From UBA10110 sp964354145 (GTDB taxonomy: Bacteria; Patescibacteriota; Kazan-3B-28; UBA10110), in NCBI GenBank assembly GCA_964354145.1, contig CAYGXX010000015.1, positions 1-15,538 of the forward strand: 15,538 bases of DNA. Reading direction: 5' to 3'. A model generated the notes under the pieces. The model was not told the origin of the DNA. It did not search any database and worked only from the letters and a program-made list of their open reading frames with translations. The translations under genes were made by a program, and so were the position numbers. How positions within the stretch are numbered: the stretch's first letter is position 1; each line of letters opens with the position of its first letter. This document shows, piece by piece, positions 1 through 7,666 of this stretch.

Positions 1-76
1 GCTCATTTCCTGCCGGTCGCTGCACACCCTGCTCTTCTTCTCTGACCGCGGGAATAAAGTTTTGGGTGGTAATCAT
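1..76 (-). CDS. Start of an unidentified gene running off the left edge
   Basis: An ATG at 76-74 overlaps by one base the TAA stop of the upstream gene (TAATG), the same junction seen at two other gene pairs here. Twenty-five codons stay open to the window edge, beginning MITTQNFIPAVREEEQG. There is no signal peptide or membrane segment in this part, and no domain can be recognised. The overlap suggests translational coupling to the secreted or anchored protein upstream, so the two products may work together. The coupling and the open frame are seen; that it is a real gene is inferred. Confidence 0.6.
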   Translation of the reverse strand, partial: MITTQNFIPAVREEEQGVQRPAGNE

Positions 77-1293
77 TATCTTACTGGGCTGAACATAGCT
101 CCGAAAAATTGGGCCCAGAATCCCGGTTTTTGCGGCGGTTCTATTTCTGGCATCCGAACCGGCGGAGCACTGTCAACTACCGTGCTAATTATACCGGCTT
201 TGGTTAATTGAAGTAAAGAAGCATCCATAAAGGAGGTTGGCTGGGGCAATTCTGGCATCACGGGGATACCTGAAGTCACTTGAGCAATATCCTCAAGAGA
301 ACTAATCTCTTGCCCATCAGGGAGTTTTTTGGTCTCCAACTTAAGGTATCTTTCGACTCGTGCTTGAGCTTCTTGATTAGAAATGGGAGGGGCAGTGGGC
401 TGAGTCTCAATCCCCTCACCCAATTGGGTAACTAGCAAGCCGAGATCCCTGTTAACGGTATATGAGCCCGGATCACTCCCCCTGCCAGTAACCATAAAGC
501 TGTAACGCGTCGTGGGGCTCTGAGGGCTAGTAGAAATCTCTAAGGAGGCTGTAAATGGCGGGGTACCTGATACCGGCGTAAACTGAGCGCTCATCCCCTC
601 AGGCAAACCACTCATAGATAGAGTGACCTCACTACCATAATAATTCTCGGGGGCAACAGACACTCTATATAAGGCCGTCCCACCTACCGCTACTATATGC
701 TCAAGCGGCTCTATCATTAAGCCAAATGTGGGTATGGGGGGAGTAGTACTGGAAGGAGTTAAAGTTAGCGCATTGACCCCCCAAAGATTTTTACCCTGGC
801 GCTTAAATAAGAAATTAATTGCACCACCATTTATAACTACAGTAAAAGTAGCTGTTCGCCACTCACCAGCTGATGAATTAATCAAATAATTAGTCCCGTT
901 GACCACAATTTTAGTAGTTAAATCACTATTGAGGGCCCCGCTAATGATCGTGGCCACATAATATGGACTAGTAAGCCCACTTATCTTGAAGGTGTTGTCG
1001 TTCACTCCTTGGTTTGAGTCAGTTTTAAGTAGATCCATTACCTGCGAGCCGCTGCTGTGCTCAGCCACATAGGGAGTCTGCCAACCATAGGTAATATTAT
1101 TCAGGGTTTTAGGGTAGACTGAGGAACCACCATTGACGGGCAGAGCCCCTGGATATAATTCTTGGCTATTCCCGGTGCCAAAATCAAAAATTATGCTTTG
1201 GTCACCAGCAGCAAAACCAAACCCAATAAAGATCGCTAACAATAAAATCAGGGCTAAAAAGGTGCGCAATTCACCTTTGACAAACCCCCACAT
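76..1293 (-). CDS. Anchored or secreted protein with carbohydrate-binding-like and Ig-like domains
   Basis: Counted from the longest start (ATG at 1317, 413 aa), an uncleaved signal or single membrane segment spans about residues 19-37, followed by an extracellular region. Residues about 41-188 start with IIFDFGTGN and end with NLWGVNALTLTP. This resembles the galactose-binding-like beta-sandwich modules attached to bacterial secreted esterases and lyases. Residues about 199-297 (VGGTALYRVSVAPENYYGSEVT, in part) match the repetitive Ig-like or fibronectin-like domain common in bacterial surface proteins. The proline-rich C-terminal 110 residues are unassigned. I chose ATG 1293 because AAGGA lies 5 nt before it; ATG 1317 has no such site but abuts a structured repeat. 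A surface or polysaccharide-binding role is inferred. No catalytic domain is visible. Confidence 0.82.
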   Translation of the reverse strand: MWGFVKGELRTFLALILLLAIFIGFGFAAGDQSIIFDFGTGNSQELYPGALPVNGGSSVYPKTLNNITYGWQTPYVAEHSSGSQVMDLLKTDSNQGVNDNTFKISGLTSPYYVATIISGALNSDLTTKIVVNGTNYLINSSAGEWRTATFTVVINGGAINFLFKRQGKNLWGVNALTLTPSSTTPPIPTFGLMIEPLEHIVAVGGTALYRVSVAPENYYGSEVTLSMSGLPEGMSAQFTPVSGTPPFTASLEISTSPQSPTTRYSFMVTGRGSDPGSYTVNRDLGLLVTQLGEGIETQPTAPPISNQEAQARVERYLKLETKKLPDGQEISSLEDIAQVTSGIPVMPELPQPTSFMDASLLQLTKAGIISTVVDSAPPVRMPEIEPPQKPGFWAQFFGAMFSPVR

Positions 1294-1315
1294 CGCTATC
1301 CTTGGTTTTCCGTCC

Positions 1316-1416
1316 ATCCCGTTAGAAGCAGGGAGCCTAAGGCTCCCGACTGGTTAATAATAAGGTGATTGAATAATTCATGGGATTAACAATTAGTGAT
1401 GTGCTTCTAACGGGAT
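1316..1416 (-). promoter_or_regulatory. Structured leader-like element, copy 1
   Basis: Terminal arms of 15 bases (1316-1330 and 1402-1416) are perfectly complementary. Next to the left arm is a 7-bp hairpin, GGGAGCC (1331-1337) and GGCTCCC (1341-1347), with a 3-base loop. The interior holds GTTAATAATAA (1353-1363) and TGATTGAATAATT (1366-1378), both shared with the copy at 7665-7789. On the minus strand the element lies in the 5' leader of the secreted-protein gene, ending 0 or 24 nt before the two candidate start codons. Strand is assigned from this context; the structure could form on either strand. It may be a leader RNA or a small inverted-repeat mobile element. Confidence 0.6.
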
Positions 1417-1433
1417 CCATCTCCAAAAAACAC
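1407..1433 (-). CDS. Possible 8-codon leader peptide
   Basis: A GTG at 1433 lies 5 nt after GAGGAGG (1439-1445), near-ideal ribosome-binding spacing. It opens an 8-codon frame read as MFFGDGSR and ends at TAG (1409-1407), inside the right arm of the structured element. A perfect extended -10 box sits just upstream. A translating ribosome would therefore stop in the helix that precedes the next gene, which would fit leader-peptide control. The frame is so short that it could be chance. Confidence 0.3.
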   Translation of the reverse strand: MFFGDGSR

Positions 1434-1457
1434 TGTTACCTCCTCAATTATAACAGT
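1425..1457 (-). terminator. Possible intrinsic terminator after dnaB
   Basis: On the minus strand, 26 nt beyond the dnaB stop, ACTGTTA (1457-1451) pairs with TAACAGT (1438-1432) around a 12-nt loop, followed by G and six Ts (1430-1425). Position and T-run fit a Rho-independent terminator, but the stem is short and AT-rich. The same bases hold a promoter-like box and a ribosome-binding-like site, so this may instead be the start of the next transcript. Confidence 0.4.
1447..1455 (-). promoter_or_regulatory. Extended -10 promoter box upstream of the secreted-protein gene
   Basis: TGTTATAAT on the minus strand is a consensus extended -10 element (TG, one base, TATAAT). No good -35 box is seen, which extended -10 promoters do not require. 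Transcription from here would give a leader of about 120-145 nt containing the structured element at 1316-1416. Confidence 0.5.
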
Positions 1458-1483
1458 AATCTTAACTATTCCCGGCAAGGTGT

Positions 1484-2875
1484 TTAGACAGTCTTCTCTA
1501 CAGTTTCTTCTATGGTCACCATGGTCTCCATCTCTAGCTCTCGATCGGTTTCCAAGGTGCGGAAGGTCATAGTCTCTGGTTTGAAATAGAGTTCAATTTG
1601 ACCAATCGGACCATTACGATGTTTGGCGATGATAATATCTGCAATGTTTTGCCTGTCGGTATCTTTATTGTAATAATCTTCCCGATAAATAAACATCACC
1701 ACATCGGCATCCTGCTCAATGGCACCGCTCTCCCGAAGATCCGAAAGTTGAGGAATCTTCCGAGGTCGTTTTTCCACCTCCCGGGACAGCTGGGAAACTG
1801 CAATGACCGGCACATTCAACTCTTTAGCTAAGGCTTTTAATCCTCGAGAAATTTCGGAAACTTCCTGCACCCGGCTTTCCGAGCTTTTGCGAGCCTCCAT
1901 CAATTGCAAATAATCCACAATCAAAAGATCCAATTTCTTTTCGGCTTGCAGCCGACGAGCCTTGGTCCGCATTTCGGTCACATTCGATCCTGGCGAATCA
2001 TCAATATAAATCTGCATATCCGCCAAAGTGCTCATCGCATCGCTTAACTTGTTAAAATCTTCTTCATGCAGGTTCCCGGTGCGCAACCGCCATGAATCAA
2101 TACCGGACTGAGCACTAATTAATCTGTCCACTACTTGGTCTTTAGACATCTCCAGATGAAACATCCCCACTGAATACCCCACGGTGGCTGCATTTAAGGC
2201 AAAACTTAAAGCCAAACTGGTTTTCCCGATACTCGGCCGGGCAGCGATCACAACCAAATCGGATTTTTGAAAACCAGAAAGAATGTTATCCAATAATTTG
2301 AAGCCGGTGGGTACGCCCCTGGTCTGCCCGCGGTGTTCGTGCAGCTTATCAATTCTCTCAAAAGCTTCATCTAACACATCTCTCACCGAGACAAACCCGC
2401 CCCTAAGATACCTTTTGGCTACAGTGAACAGACGTTTCTCAGCCTCGTCGAGTAAAATATCTAACTCCCTGTCTTCGGCATGACCAAATTGGGTAATATC
2501 TGTCCCTGCCGCGATAAGGCCTCTCAAAGTAGCTTTGGAGGCGATGATCTCCGCATACCGGACTACATTGGCGCTGCTGGGCAAACTCCCCGCTAGACTA
2601 GTCAGATAACTTGCCCCTCCAATGGCATCTAATTTTTTGCTATCCCGGAGAACATCGGTCACAGTTACCACATCAATTGGCCGCATTTTTTCATACAGAG
2701 CTAACATGGCGCCAAAGATAATGCCATGGCGATCTTCATAAAAATCCTCTGGGTGAACAATGTCTGCTACTTTGACAATGGCATCTTTATCTAACAACAA
2801 TGACCCGAGGAGGGATTTTTCCGCCTCTATGTTTTGCGGCGGCATCAAATTATCAGGAGGCCTGGCGACATTCAT
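1484..2875 (-). CDS. dnaB: Replicative DNA helicase DnaB
   Basis: This hexameric ATP-dependent 5'-3' helicase unwinds DNA at the replication fork and interacts with primase. The 463 residues are the usual length. The N-terminal DnaB domain spans about 12-115 and the RecA-like ATPase domain about 185-435. The latter shows Walker A ARPSIGKTS (212-220), Walker B LLIVDYLQL (317-325), DLRESGAIEQDADVV and the late KHRNGPIG motif. No intein interrupts the ATPase. The ATG at 2875 lies 17 nt after the dnaX stop, so the two genes are probably co-transcribed; a second ATG at codon 11 is possible because neither start has a clear ribosome-binding site. The acidic C-terminal tail (about 445-463) is not part of the conserved fold. 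Confidence 0.97.
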   Translation of the reverse strand: MNVARPPDNLMPPQNIEAEKSLLGSLLLDKDAIVKVADIVHPEDFYEDRHGIIFGAMLALYEKMRPIDVVTVTDVLRDSKKLDAIGGASYLTSLAGSLPSSANVVRYAEIIASKATLRGLIAAGTDITQFGHAEDRELDILLDEAEKRLFTVAKRYLRGGFVSVRDVLDEAFERIDKLHEHRGQTRGVPTGFKLLDNILSGFQKSDLVVIAARPSIGKTSLALSFALNAATVGYSVGMFHLEMSKDQVVDRLISAQSGIDSWRLRTGNLHEEDFNKLSDAMSTLADMQIYIDDSPGSNVTEMRTKARRLQAEKKLDLLIVDYLQLMEARKSSESRVQEVSEISRGLKALAKELNVPVIAVSQLSREVEKRPRKIPQLSDLRESGAIEQDADVVMFIYREDYYNKDTDRQNIADIIIAKHRNGPIGQIELYFKPETMTFRTLETDRELEMETMVTIEETVEKTV

Positions 2876-2892
2876 AAAATTATTTTAAGACC

Positions 2893-4413
2893 TTACATTA
2901 TATCAAAGACTTCAGCGGCGGTTTCGGCCGCGTTAGTTACCCCCTCTACTGCATATTCAACATCTATACTCCCCCTGCCCAGCCTGATTAACTCCTCTCG
3001 AATAGAAACTCTATTGGTAGACTTTTCTAAAGTATCCTTCAAAAACTTACTCGGGGCTTTAATCCACAACTTATTGCTTCCATACTCCAGCCGGCAATTT
3101 TTTAAGACCGCTCCTAGGGATGGACTAGCGGCACTCAAACTCTCGCATAATCGATCTTTAATGCCTGCAAGGTCTTTTTCTGACAAAACTATGGTTGTTA
3201 CCTCTGCTGGGAGCTGCTCATCTGGTTGGGAGGAGGGTTCCGCCCCGATTGCAGGAACCACTTGCTTAGTTGGTTGAAGCTTCAGTGATTCAACTGATTT
3301 CTGCGTAGGCTCCGGGTTAGTTTTTTCTACCGTCTCACTGCAGCTCTTAGCCACTATCATCTCCAAGGCTAATTGGGGCAAACTGGTTACTTTATATTGA
3401 TTCATTGCCTCCACCATCCGTTGCAGTAAATTAATCAGGTTGCTAATAGTAAAGGCAGCGGCTTGTTCCCCCATCGCTTTTTTCTCGTCCTCTGATTTTT
3501 GGACCAGCTGCTCATTGCCTAACTTGATCATTAAAAGCTCGCGCAAATAATTCAGCCAGAGTTTGCCTAATTGGTTGATATCATAACCTTTGAAATAAAT
3601 CTCATTAATCAAATTAACGCCCGCCACCACATTTTTATCAATTAAGGATTGGGTAAGCTCTCGCACTACCTGTATGTCTACAATTCCTAATAAATCCTTG
3701 AGGATGCGTTTATCAACCTTGCCATCGGCAAAACTGGCCGCCTGATCCATTACGCTAATCGCATCGCGCAGGCTCCCCTCGGCATTAGCAACAATGATCC
3801 ATAGCGCCTCATCATCGATCTGCACCTTCTCTTGCTTGGCGATCTTCCTCAGCTGCTCCGCCACCTCGGCATGGGATAAATAATGAAAATCGAAGTACTG
3901 ACAACGGGAAATAACCGTGGGAGGCAACTTATGCACTTCGGTAGTGGCCAAGATAAAAATCGCGTGGGCGGGCGGTTCCTCCAGGGTCTTTAGAAGCGCG
4001 TTAAAGGCACTCTTGGATAGCATATGAACCTCATCAATGATATAGACCTTATACTTACCTACCGAAGGGGTAAAATTCACCTTTTCAATAAGGGCGCGGA
4101 CATCATCCACACTAGTATGAGAGGCGGCATCAATCTCGATCAAATCGATCATTCGCCCTCCCGCGAGGGCTACACAATTGATGCATTTCCCGCAAGGTTC
4201 GCCATCCTTTAGCTCCAAACAATTAAGCGCTTTGGCCACCAGTCTGGCCAAAGAAGTCTTGCCCGTCCCCCGGGGACCAGCAAATAAATAAGCATGGCTA
4301 ACCTTGCCCGCATTTATGGCATTACGAATAGTCTGTTTTACATGATTTTGCCCCACTAAATCCGCAAATACCTGCGGCCGCCACCGGCGATACAGGGCCT
4401 TGTTATCAGCCAT
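2893..4413 (-). CDS. dnaX: DNA polymerase III subunit gamma/tau
   Basis: This clamp-loader ATPase opens the beta sliding clamp and organises the replisome. The 506 residues show the DnaX AAA+ module: Walker A GPRGTGKTS (46-54), four zinc-binding cysteines (C65, C74, C77, C80), Walker B IIDEVHML (125-132), the NALLKTLEEPP segment and the SRC sensor (169-171). The collar domain follows to about residue 355, then a linker and a tau-like C-terminal domain. The ATG at 4413 has a strong AGGAGG 4 nt upstream and its own extended -10 box in the 37-nt gap after ftsQ. I did not identify a programmed frameshift that would yield a separate gamma form. A dnaX-dnaB pair after ftsQ is not the classical dcw arrangement. 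Confidence 0.97.
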   Translation of the reverse strand: MADNKALYRRWRPQVFADLVGQNHVKQTIRNAINAGKVSHAYLFAGPRGTGKTSLARLVAKALNCLELKDGEPCGKCINCVALAGGRMIDLIEIDAASHTSVDDVRALIEKVNFTPSVGKYKVYIIDEVHMLSKSAFNALLKTLEEPPAHAIFILATTEVHKLPPTVISRCQYFDFHYLSHAEVAEQLRKIAKQEKVQIDDEALWIIVANAEGSLRDAISVMDQAASFADGKVDKRILKDLLGIVDIQVVRELTQSLIDKNVVAGVNLINEIYFKGYDINQLGKLWLNYLRELLMIKLGNEQLVQKSEDEKKAMGEQAAAFTISNLINLLQRMVEAMNQYKVTSLPQLALEMIVAKSCSETVEKTNPEPTQKSVESLKLQPTKQVVPAIGAEPSSQPDEQLPAEVTTIVLSEKDLAGIKDRLCESLSAASPSLGAVLKNCRLEYGSNKLWIKAPSKFLKDTLEKSTNRVSIREELIRLGRGSIDVEYAVEGVTNAAETAAEVFDIM

Positions 4414-4438
4414 CTTTCCTCCTAAAGTTGCACCCTAC

Positions 4439-4447
4439 ATCATAGCA
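4439..4447 (-). promoter_or_regulatory. Extended -10 box upstream of dnaX
   Basis: TGCTATGAT on the minus strand fits TG, one base, TATAAT with one mismatch, about 25 nt before the dnaX start and just after the ftsQ stop. It would let dnaX-dnaB be transcribed separately from murC-ftsQ. No convincing -35 box was found. Confidence 0.4.
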
Positions 4448-4450
4448 TAA

Positions 4451-5326
4451 CTATTTGTAGTAGACGCGGTCCAGGATACGGAGGTCAACATACTGTTTGG
4501 GTTTGGCACCGCCTTTCAAGATTTTTGCCAAATTACTCAGTTGAGTATCTGGGCTTTTAGTGGTATCAAAGATAATCTTCCAGCCTTCGTTAGTGACTAC
4601 TTCTAATTCAAAAGTAGTCTCTGGCACAATTATCTGGCGAACATTGACACTGGTTTTTCGCGACAGGTTAGCGGCTACAAAATTTACAAATTCAATGAAA
4701 TCAGTAGTTAAGATCTGCTGCTTTAAACTCACGGGGACATTTTTCAGGTCTTCCACTACGGTTAAAGGACTCTCGGGCGGAGCTATATCATAGACTATTC
4801 CGGCACGATTGACCAAAAACCTCTCCCCATTAGTCTGCCAGATCAGTGAGGTTTCATGCTCTTCCACCACTATTTCCAGTTGGTGCTGGAAGACATCTTT
4901 GTGAAAAACTACTGCCTTGATCTGTGCCAACGATAGCACTTTTTTGCTCGCTTTGGTCTCGTTGAACATCAAAGCATTCACCCTATGAAAGCCGCTGGGA
5001 AACACCGTTTTCTCAATAGTCTGTGTATCTACCAATCGATTGCCTTGAATAACCAGATCATCCAATATGAACAACCGCGAACCAAATAAAAAGTAAATCA
5101 GTAAAATTAAGGCAACCCCTACCCCTGTTTTCATCAGCGGGGTTGCCACCGCTCGGAGAGGTTTATTCTGAAATTTAGGCTGCCAGGCTAGTTTTTTTAG
5201 CCGGTGTTTATCGGGTTGAACTAGGGATGGCTTAGTGGTATAGAAACTCACCGTTGGCCGCAAGGGCGCCGGCGATGACGACAATTTCTTCTTAAATAAT
5301 TTTTCAAAAGTGAATCCTTGTCTCAT
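4451..5326 (-). CDS. ftsQ: Cell division protein FtsQ/DivIB
   Basis: FtsQ is a bitopic divisome protein linking early and late division proteins outside the membrane. The 291 residues have a basic cytoplasmic N-terminus of about 64 residues, one membrane segment (about 66-84), a POTRA domain starting at FILDDLVIQGNRLVD (86-100), and a beta domain ending with YVDLRILDRVYYK, the typical FtsQ C-terminal strand (VDLR and VYYK). The start ATG (5326) overlaps the murC stop by four bases (ATGA), implying translational coupling. The order murC-ftsQ is standard for dcw clusters, but no ddl, murB, ftsA or ftsZ lies beside it in the window. The low sequence conservation of the family makes the fold-level call rest on motif, topology and context. 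Confidence 0.9.
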   Translation of the reverse strand: MRQGFTFEKLFKKKLSSSPAPLRPTVSFYTTKPSLVQPDKHRLKKLAWQPKFQNKPLRAVATPLMKTGVGVALILLIYFLFGSRLFILDDLVIQGNRLVDTQTIEKTVFPSGFHRVNALMFNETKASKKVLSLAQIKAVVFHKDVFQHQLEIVVEEHETSLIWQTNGERFLVNRAGIVYDIAPPESPLTVVEDLKNVPVSLKQQILTTDFIEFVNFVAANLSRKTSVNVRQIIVPETTFELEVVTNEGWKIIFDTTKSPDTQLSNLAKILKGGAKPKQYVDLRILDRVYYK

Positions 5327-6717
5327 CGCTGACTTAATTTGGGGTAGTCTTTAATAAACCCTCTAATCCAATCACTATTTTTCCCAGCGCCCATAGAAAT
5401 CACCACATCGCCGGGCTGCAAATTATCCCCTAAATAACGGCTGATTTCATCAAACCCCATACAGGCTGTCGCATTATGGCTGACATTATTAATCTCTGCC
5501 GCCAATCTTTCTGCGCTTACTGATTTAACGTCTTCCTCACTATCCCTGACCGCCAAAATTGGTGCCACCAGTACTTCATCCGCCGCTTTAAAACTCTTGG
5601 CAAAATCCGGTAAGAGGAGGCGGGTACGACTATACTGATGAGCCTGGAAGACCACCCGAATTTTTCTCTGCTTAAAATAATCTCTGGCGGCATCCAGCGT
5701 CACAGCAATTTCAGTAGGGTGATGAGCATAGTCATCCATAAAAGTAATGCCTCCTACCTCTGCCAAGATCTCAAACCGGCGAGAGGCCCCCTTAAATTTG
5801 CTTTCCAGGGCCCTTTTAATTGCCGAATCCTCCACGCCCAGATGCTTAGCCACTGCTATCGCCGCCAGGGCATCTAAAACTAAATGTTTGCCGGGAAAAT
5901 TAAGGAAGGTTTTTATACCATCTACTTCAAATTCCATTTTGCCGTTCTGATAACTAACATTTTTTGCTGCCCAATCATTATCTGGACCAAATCCAAATTT
6001 GACGACTTTGGCTTTGGCTCTGGACAAAATGTCAGCAATATTTGGGTCATCACCGCAGACCACCGCTAAACCATCGCTGGGCAATGATGCTAAGAACTGC
6101 GCGAAAGCTTCTTTGATCTCGTTGATATCCTGATAATAATCGAGGTGATCGGCATCAATGTTAGTGAGAATTGCAATCTTGGGTTGCATATCTAAAAAGG
6201 CTCGGTCATACTCGCAAGCTTCTGCCACCATATATTGGCTGGTGCCTAAAATACCACATCCCCTTAGGCTGTGGACCTCGGCTCCGATTAAAGCCGTGGG
6301 GTCTAACCCCCCTTCCTGCAACATTTGGGTTATTAATGTAGCCGTAGTAGTCTTGCCATGGGTGCCAGAGACAGCGATACCGATTTTATCTGCCATAAGC
6401 AAGCCAATGAATTCCGAGCGCTTCCACGCTGGCAATCCCATTTCCCTGGCTCTTTCTATTTCGGGGTGCTTAGCATTATGCCGAATTGCCGCCGAGGTAT
6501 AAATTAAGCCTTCGGTATCTGACGGCACATTAGCTGCCACCTGTTCTCCAATTATCACCTTGGCTCCTTTGCCTTCTAGCCGCTCCCGGCCGGGGAAATC
6601 CTGAATGTCACTACCAGTAATTTTATGTCCCATCTCCAAAAGCACATCGGAGAGTGCTTGCATGCCGATACCGCCAATCCCTACCATAAAATAATGCCTG
6701 GGAGTTACTTTTTCCAT
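5323..6717 (-). CDS. murC: UDP-N-acetylmuramate--L-alanine ligase MurC
   Basis: This cytoplasmic enzyme ligates L-alanine to UDP-MurNAc with ATP, the first peptide step of peptidoglycan synthesis. The 464-residue protein begins MEKVTPRHYFMVGIGGIGM, the N-terminal Rossmann GIGGIGM motif. It carries the ATP loop GTHGKTTT (118-125), the EACEYDRAFL segment and TNIDADHLDYY in the central domain. The C-terminal MurC signatures are SRRFEIL, DDYAHHPTEI and FQAHQYSRT. A longer frame starts at GTG 6750, but it crosses an extended -10 box (6726-6734) and adds 11 unlikely residues, so ATG 6717 is preferred. Confidence 0.97.
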   Translation of the reverse strand: MEKVTPRHYFMVGIGGIGMQALSDVLLEMGHKITGSDIQDFPGRERLEGKGAKVIIGEQVAANVPSDTEGLIYTSAAIRHNAKHPEIERAREMGLPAWKRSEFIGLLMADKIGIAVSGTHGKTTTATLITQMLQEGGLDPTALIGAEVHSLRGCGILGTSQYMVAEACEYDRAFLDMQPKIAILTNIDADHLDYYQDINEIKEAFAQFLASLPSDGLAVVCGDDPNIADILSRAKAKVVKFGFGPDNDWAAKNVSYQNGKMEFEVDGIKTFLNFPGKHLVLDALAAIAVAKHLGVEDSAIKRALESKFKGASRRFEILAEVGGITFMDDYAHHPTEIAVTLDAARDYFKQRKIRVVFQAHQYSRTRLLLPDFAKSFKAADEVLVAPILAVRDSEEDVKSVSAERLAAEINNVSHNATACMGFDEISRYLGDNLQPGDVVISMGAGKNSDWIRGFIKDYPKLSQR

Positions 6718-6725
6718 CTCTTTAG

Positions 6726-6734
6726 AGTATAACA
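6726..6734 (-). promoter_or_regulatory. Extended -10 box directly upstream of murC
   Basis: TGTTATACT on the minus strand matches the extended -10 consensus with one mismatch. Its last base is 8 nt before the murC ATG at 6717, so transcription would start within about two bases of the start codon, giving a nearly leaderless mRNA. The lipoprotein gene upstream ends at 6775, leaving room for an independent promoter. Confidence 0.45.
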
Positions 6735-6774
6735 AAAAACACTCGCGCACTTGCCCCAGGCAGTAGTGGCGTAC

Positions 6775-7428
6775 TTATTTCTCCCTTATTTCGTGGATAA
6801 TAAATTGTTTGCCCTGATAATCAATAGCATCAGGATTAAGCGTGCCCCTGATTTCTACAGAAACATTTTGATCTTTCACCTCAGCTATCTTTGCCTTCAC
6901 CCCGGGGTCAGCAATCTTATTCTGTTGGATCGGATCAATACCAAACTGTTCGCCACTGTCCGCTACAAAGTAATCATCAAATTGAGCACCAGCCGGGGTA
7001 GATTTTATTAAACCGGTGTAGGTGAGCAATCCATCATCTCCTGGATTACCATTAATAGTTACCAAAAATGCATTGGCTATATCTAATTTATCCCACGGTC
7101 GGCGATATTTCATAATGATATGCGACCGCTCAATTCTAAGCACTTTAAAGGTCCAAATCTCTTCGCCCCCCGCACCGACAATATTTTCCTTACTCGCAAC
7201 TACTTGGTATTCATTGTTCACCTGCCCTAAGACACCCGCCGTGATGTCATCCACCTGCCACTGATAACCAGTGCTTTGATTGGATGGCAAAACTACTTGG
7301 AACTGTTGATTTATTGGAAAGTCAAAGTTCTTCCCTTGGTCTGCTATAGTGATTTGAGGCAGTTTGGCGCCTAGTGCACATCCTCCCAATAACAATACTG
7401 GCACCAAAAATAAAACTAGTTTCCTCAT
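6775..7428 (-). CDS. Lipoprotein with a chagasin-like (I42) cysteine protease inhibitor domain
   Basis: The 217-residue protein has a lipoprotein signal peptide ending in LLGGC (Cys17). Residues about 25-120 carry the three loop signatures of the I42 chagasin family: NQSTGYQW (50-57, the NxTGYxW type), GAGGEEIW (85-92) and RRPWD (109-113). In characterised members these loops block the active site of papain-like cysteine proteases. Residues about 133-217 form a second small beta-rich domain (LLTYTGLI to IIHEI), perhaps OB-like, which I cannot name. It follows a small membrane protein by 16 nt, so the two are probably one transcript. The inhibitor family is well supported by motifs. Whether its target is the cell's own or a host protease is unknown. 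Confidence 0.85.
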   Translation of the reverse strand: MRKLVLFLVPVLLLGGCALGAKLPQITIADQGKNFDFPINQQFQVVLPSNQSTGYQWQVDDITAGVLGQVNNEYQVVASKENIVGAGGEEIWTFKVLRIERSHIIMKYRRPWDKLDIANAFLVTINGNPGDDGLLTYTGLIKSTPAGAQFDDYFVADSGEQFGIDPIQQNKIADPGVKAKIAEVKDQNVSVEIRGTLNPDAIDYQGKQFIIHEIREK

Positions 7429-7444
7429 AATATAATCTTAAGAA

Positions 7445-7666
7445 TTAATCCTTACTCCTAAATAAGATTACACTCAAAATAAAGGCGATCGTGAAAAATA
7501 TCGCCCCATAAAAACAAGGGGTGAGGAATGGATTCGCCTCTGGTACACATCCCGTGATACATGCTTTCCCCTGCAACCAATTAACCAATTCATAAACGAA
7601 ATTTCCCCAGGCAAACAAGGTACCCAGGAGCAAAATCCAAAATTGTCCGATTATAATTTTTTTCAC
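7445..7666 (-). CDS. Small two-helix membrane protein with three cysteines
   Basis: From the GTG at 7666 the protein is 73 residues and begins VKKIIIGQFWILLLG (read with Met first). It has two membrane segments (about 5-24 and 48-66) separated by an exposed stretch with CITGC and NPFLTPCF. The cysteines could form a disulfide outside the cell, but no known thiol-redox family is recognisable. An ATG at 7690 would add eight residues; it lies in the loop of a hairpin of the structured element (7665-7789), so its first codons would come from the repeat. I therefore prefer GTG 7666, although neither start has a good ribosome-binding site. It sits between the AbrB-like gene and the I42 lipoprotein. 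Confidence 0.75.
   Translation of the reverse strand: MKKIIIGQFWILLLGTLFAWGNFVYELVNWLQGKACITGCVPEANPFLTPCFYGAIFFTIAFILSVILFRSKD

Noticed and set aside
1316..1416. Self-splicing intron, hammerhead ribozyme or T-box
   Set aside because: The element is too short for an intron, and neither the CUGAUGA/GAAA core nor the T-box GGUGG sequence was found on either strand.
6718..6750. GTG start at 6750 for murC
   Set aside because: It crosses an extended -10 box and adds residues before the normal MurC N-terminus; ATG 6717 gives the usual start.
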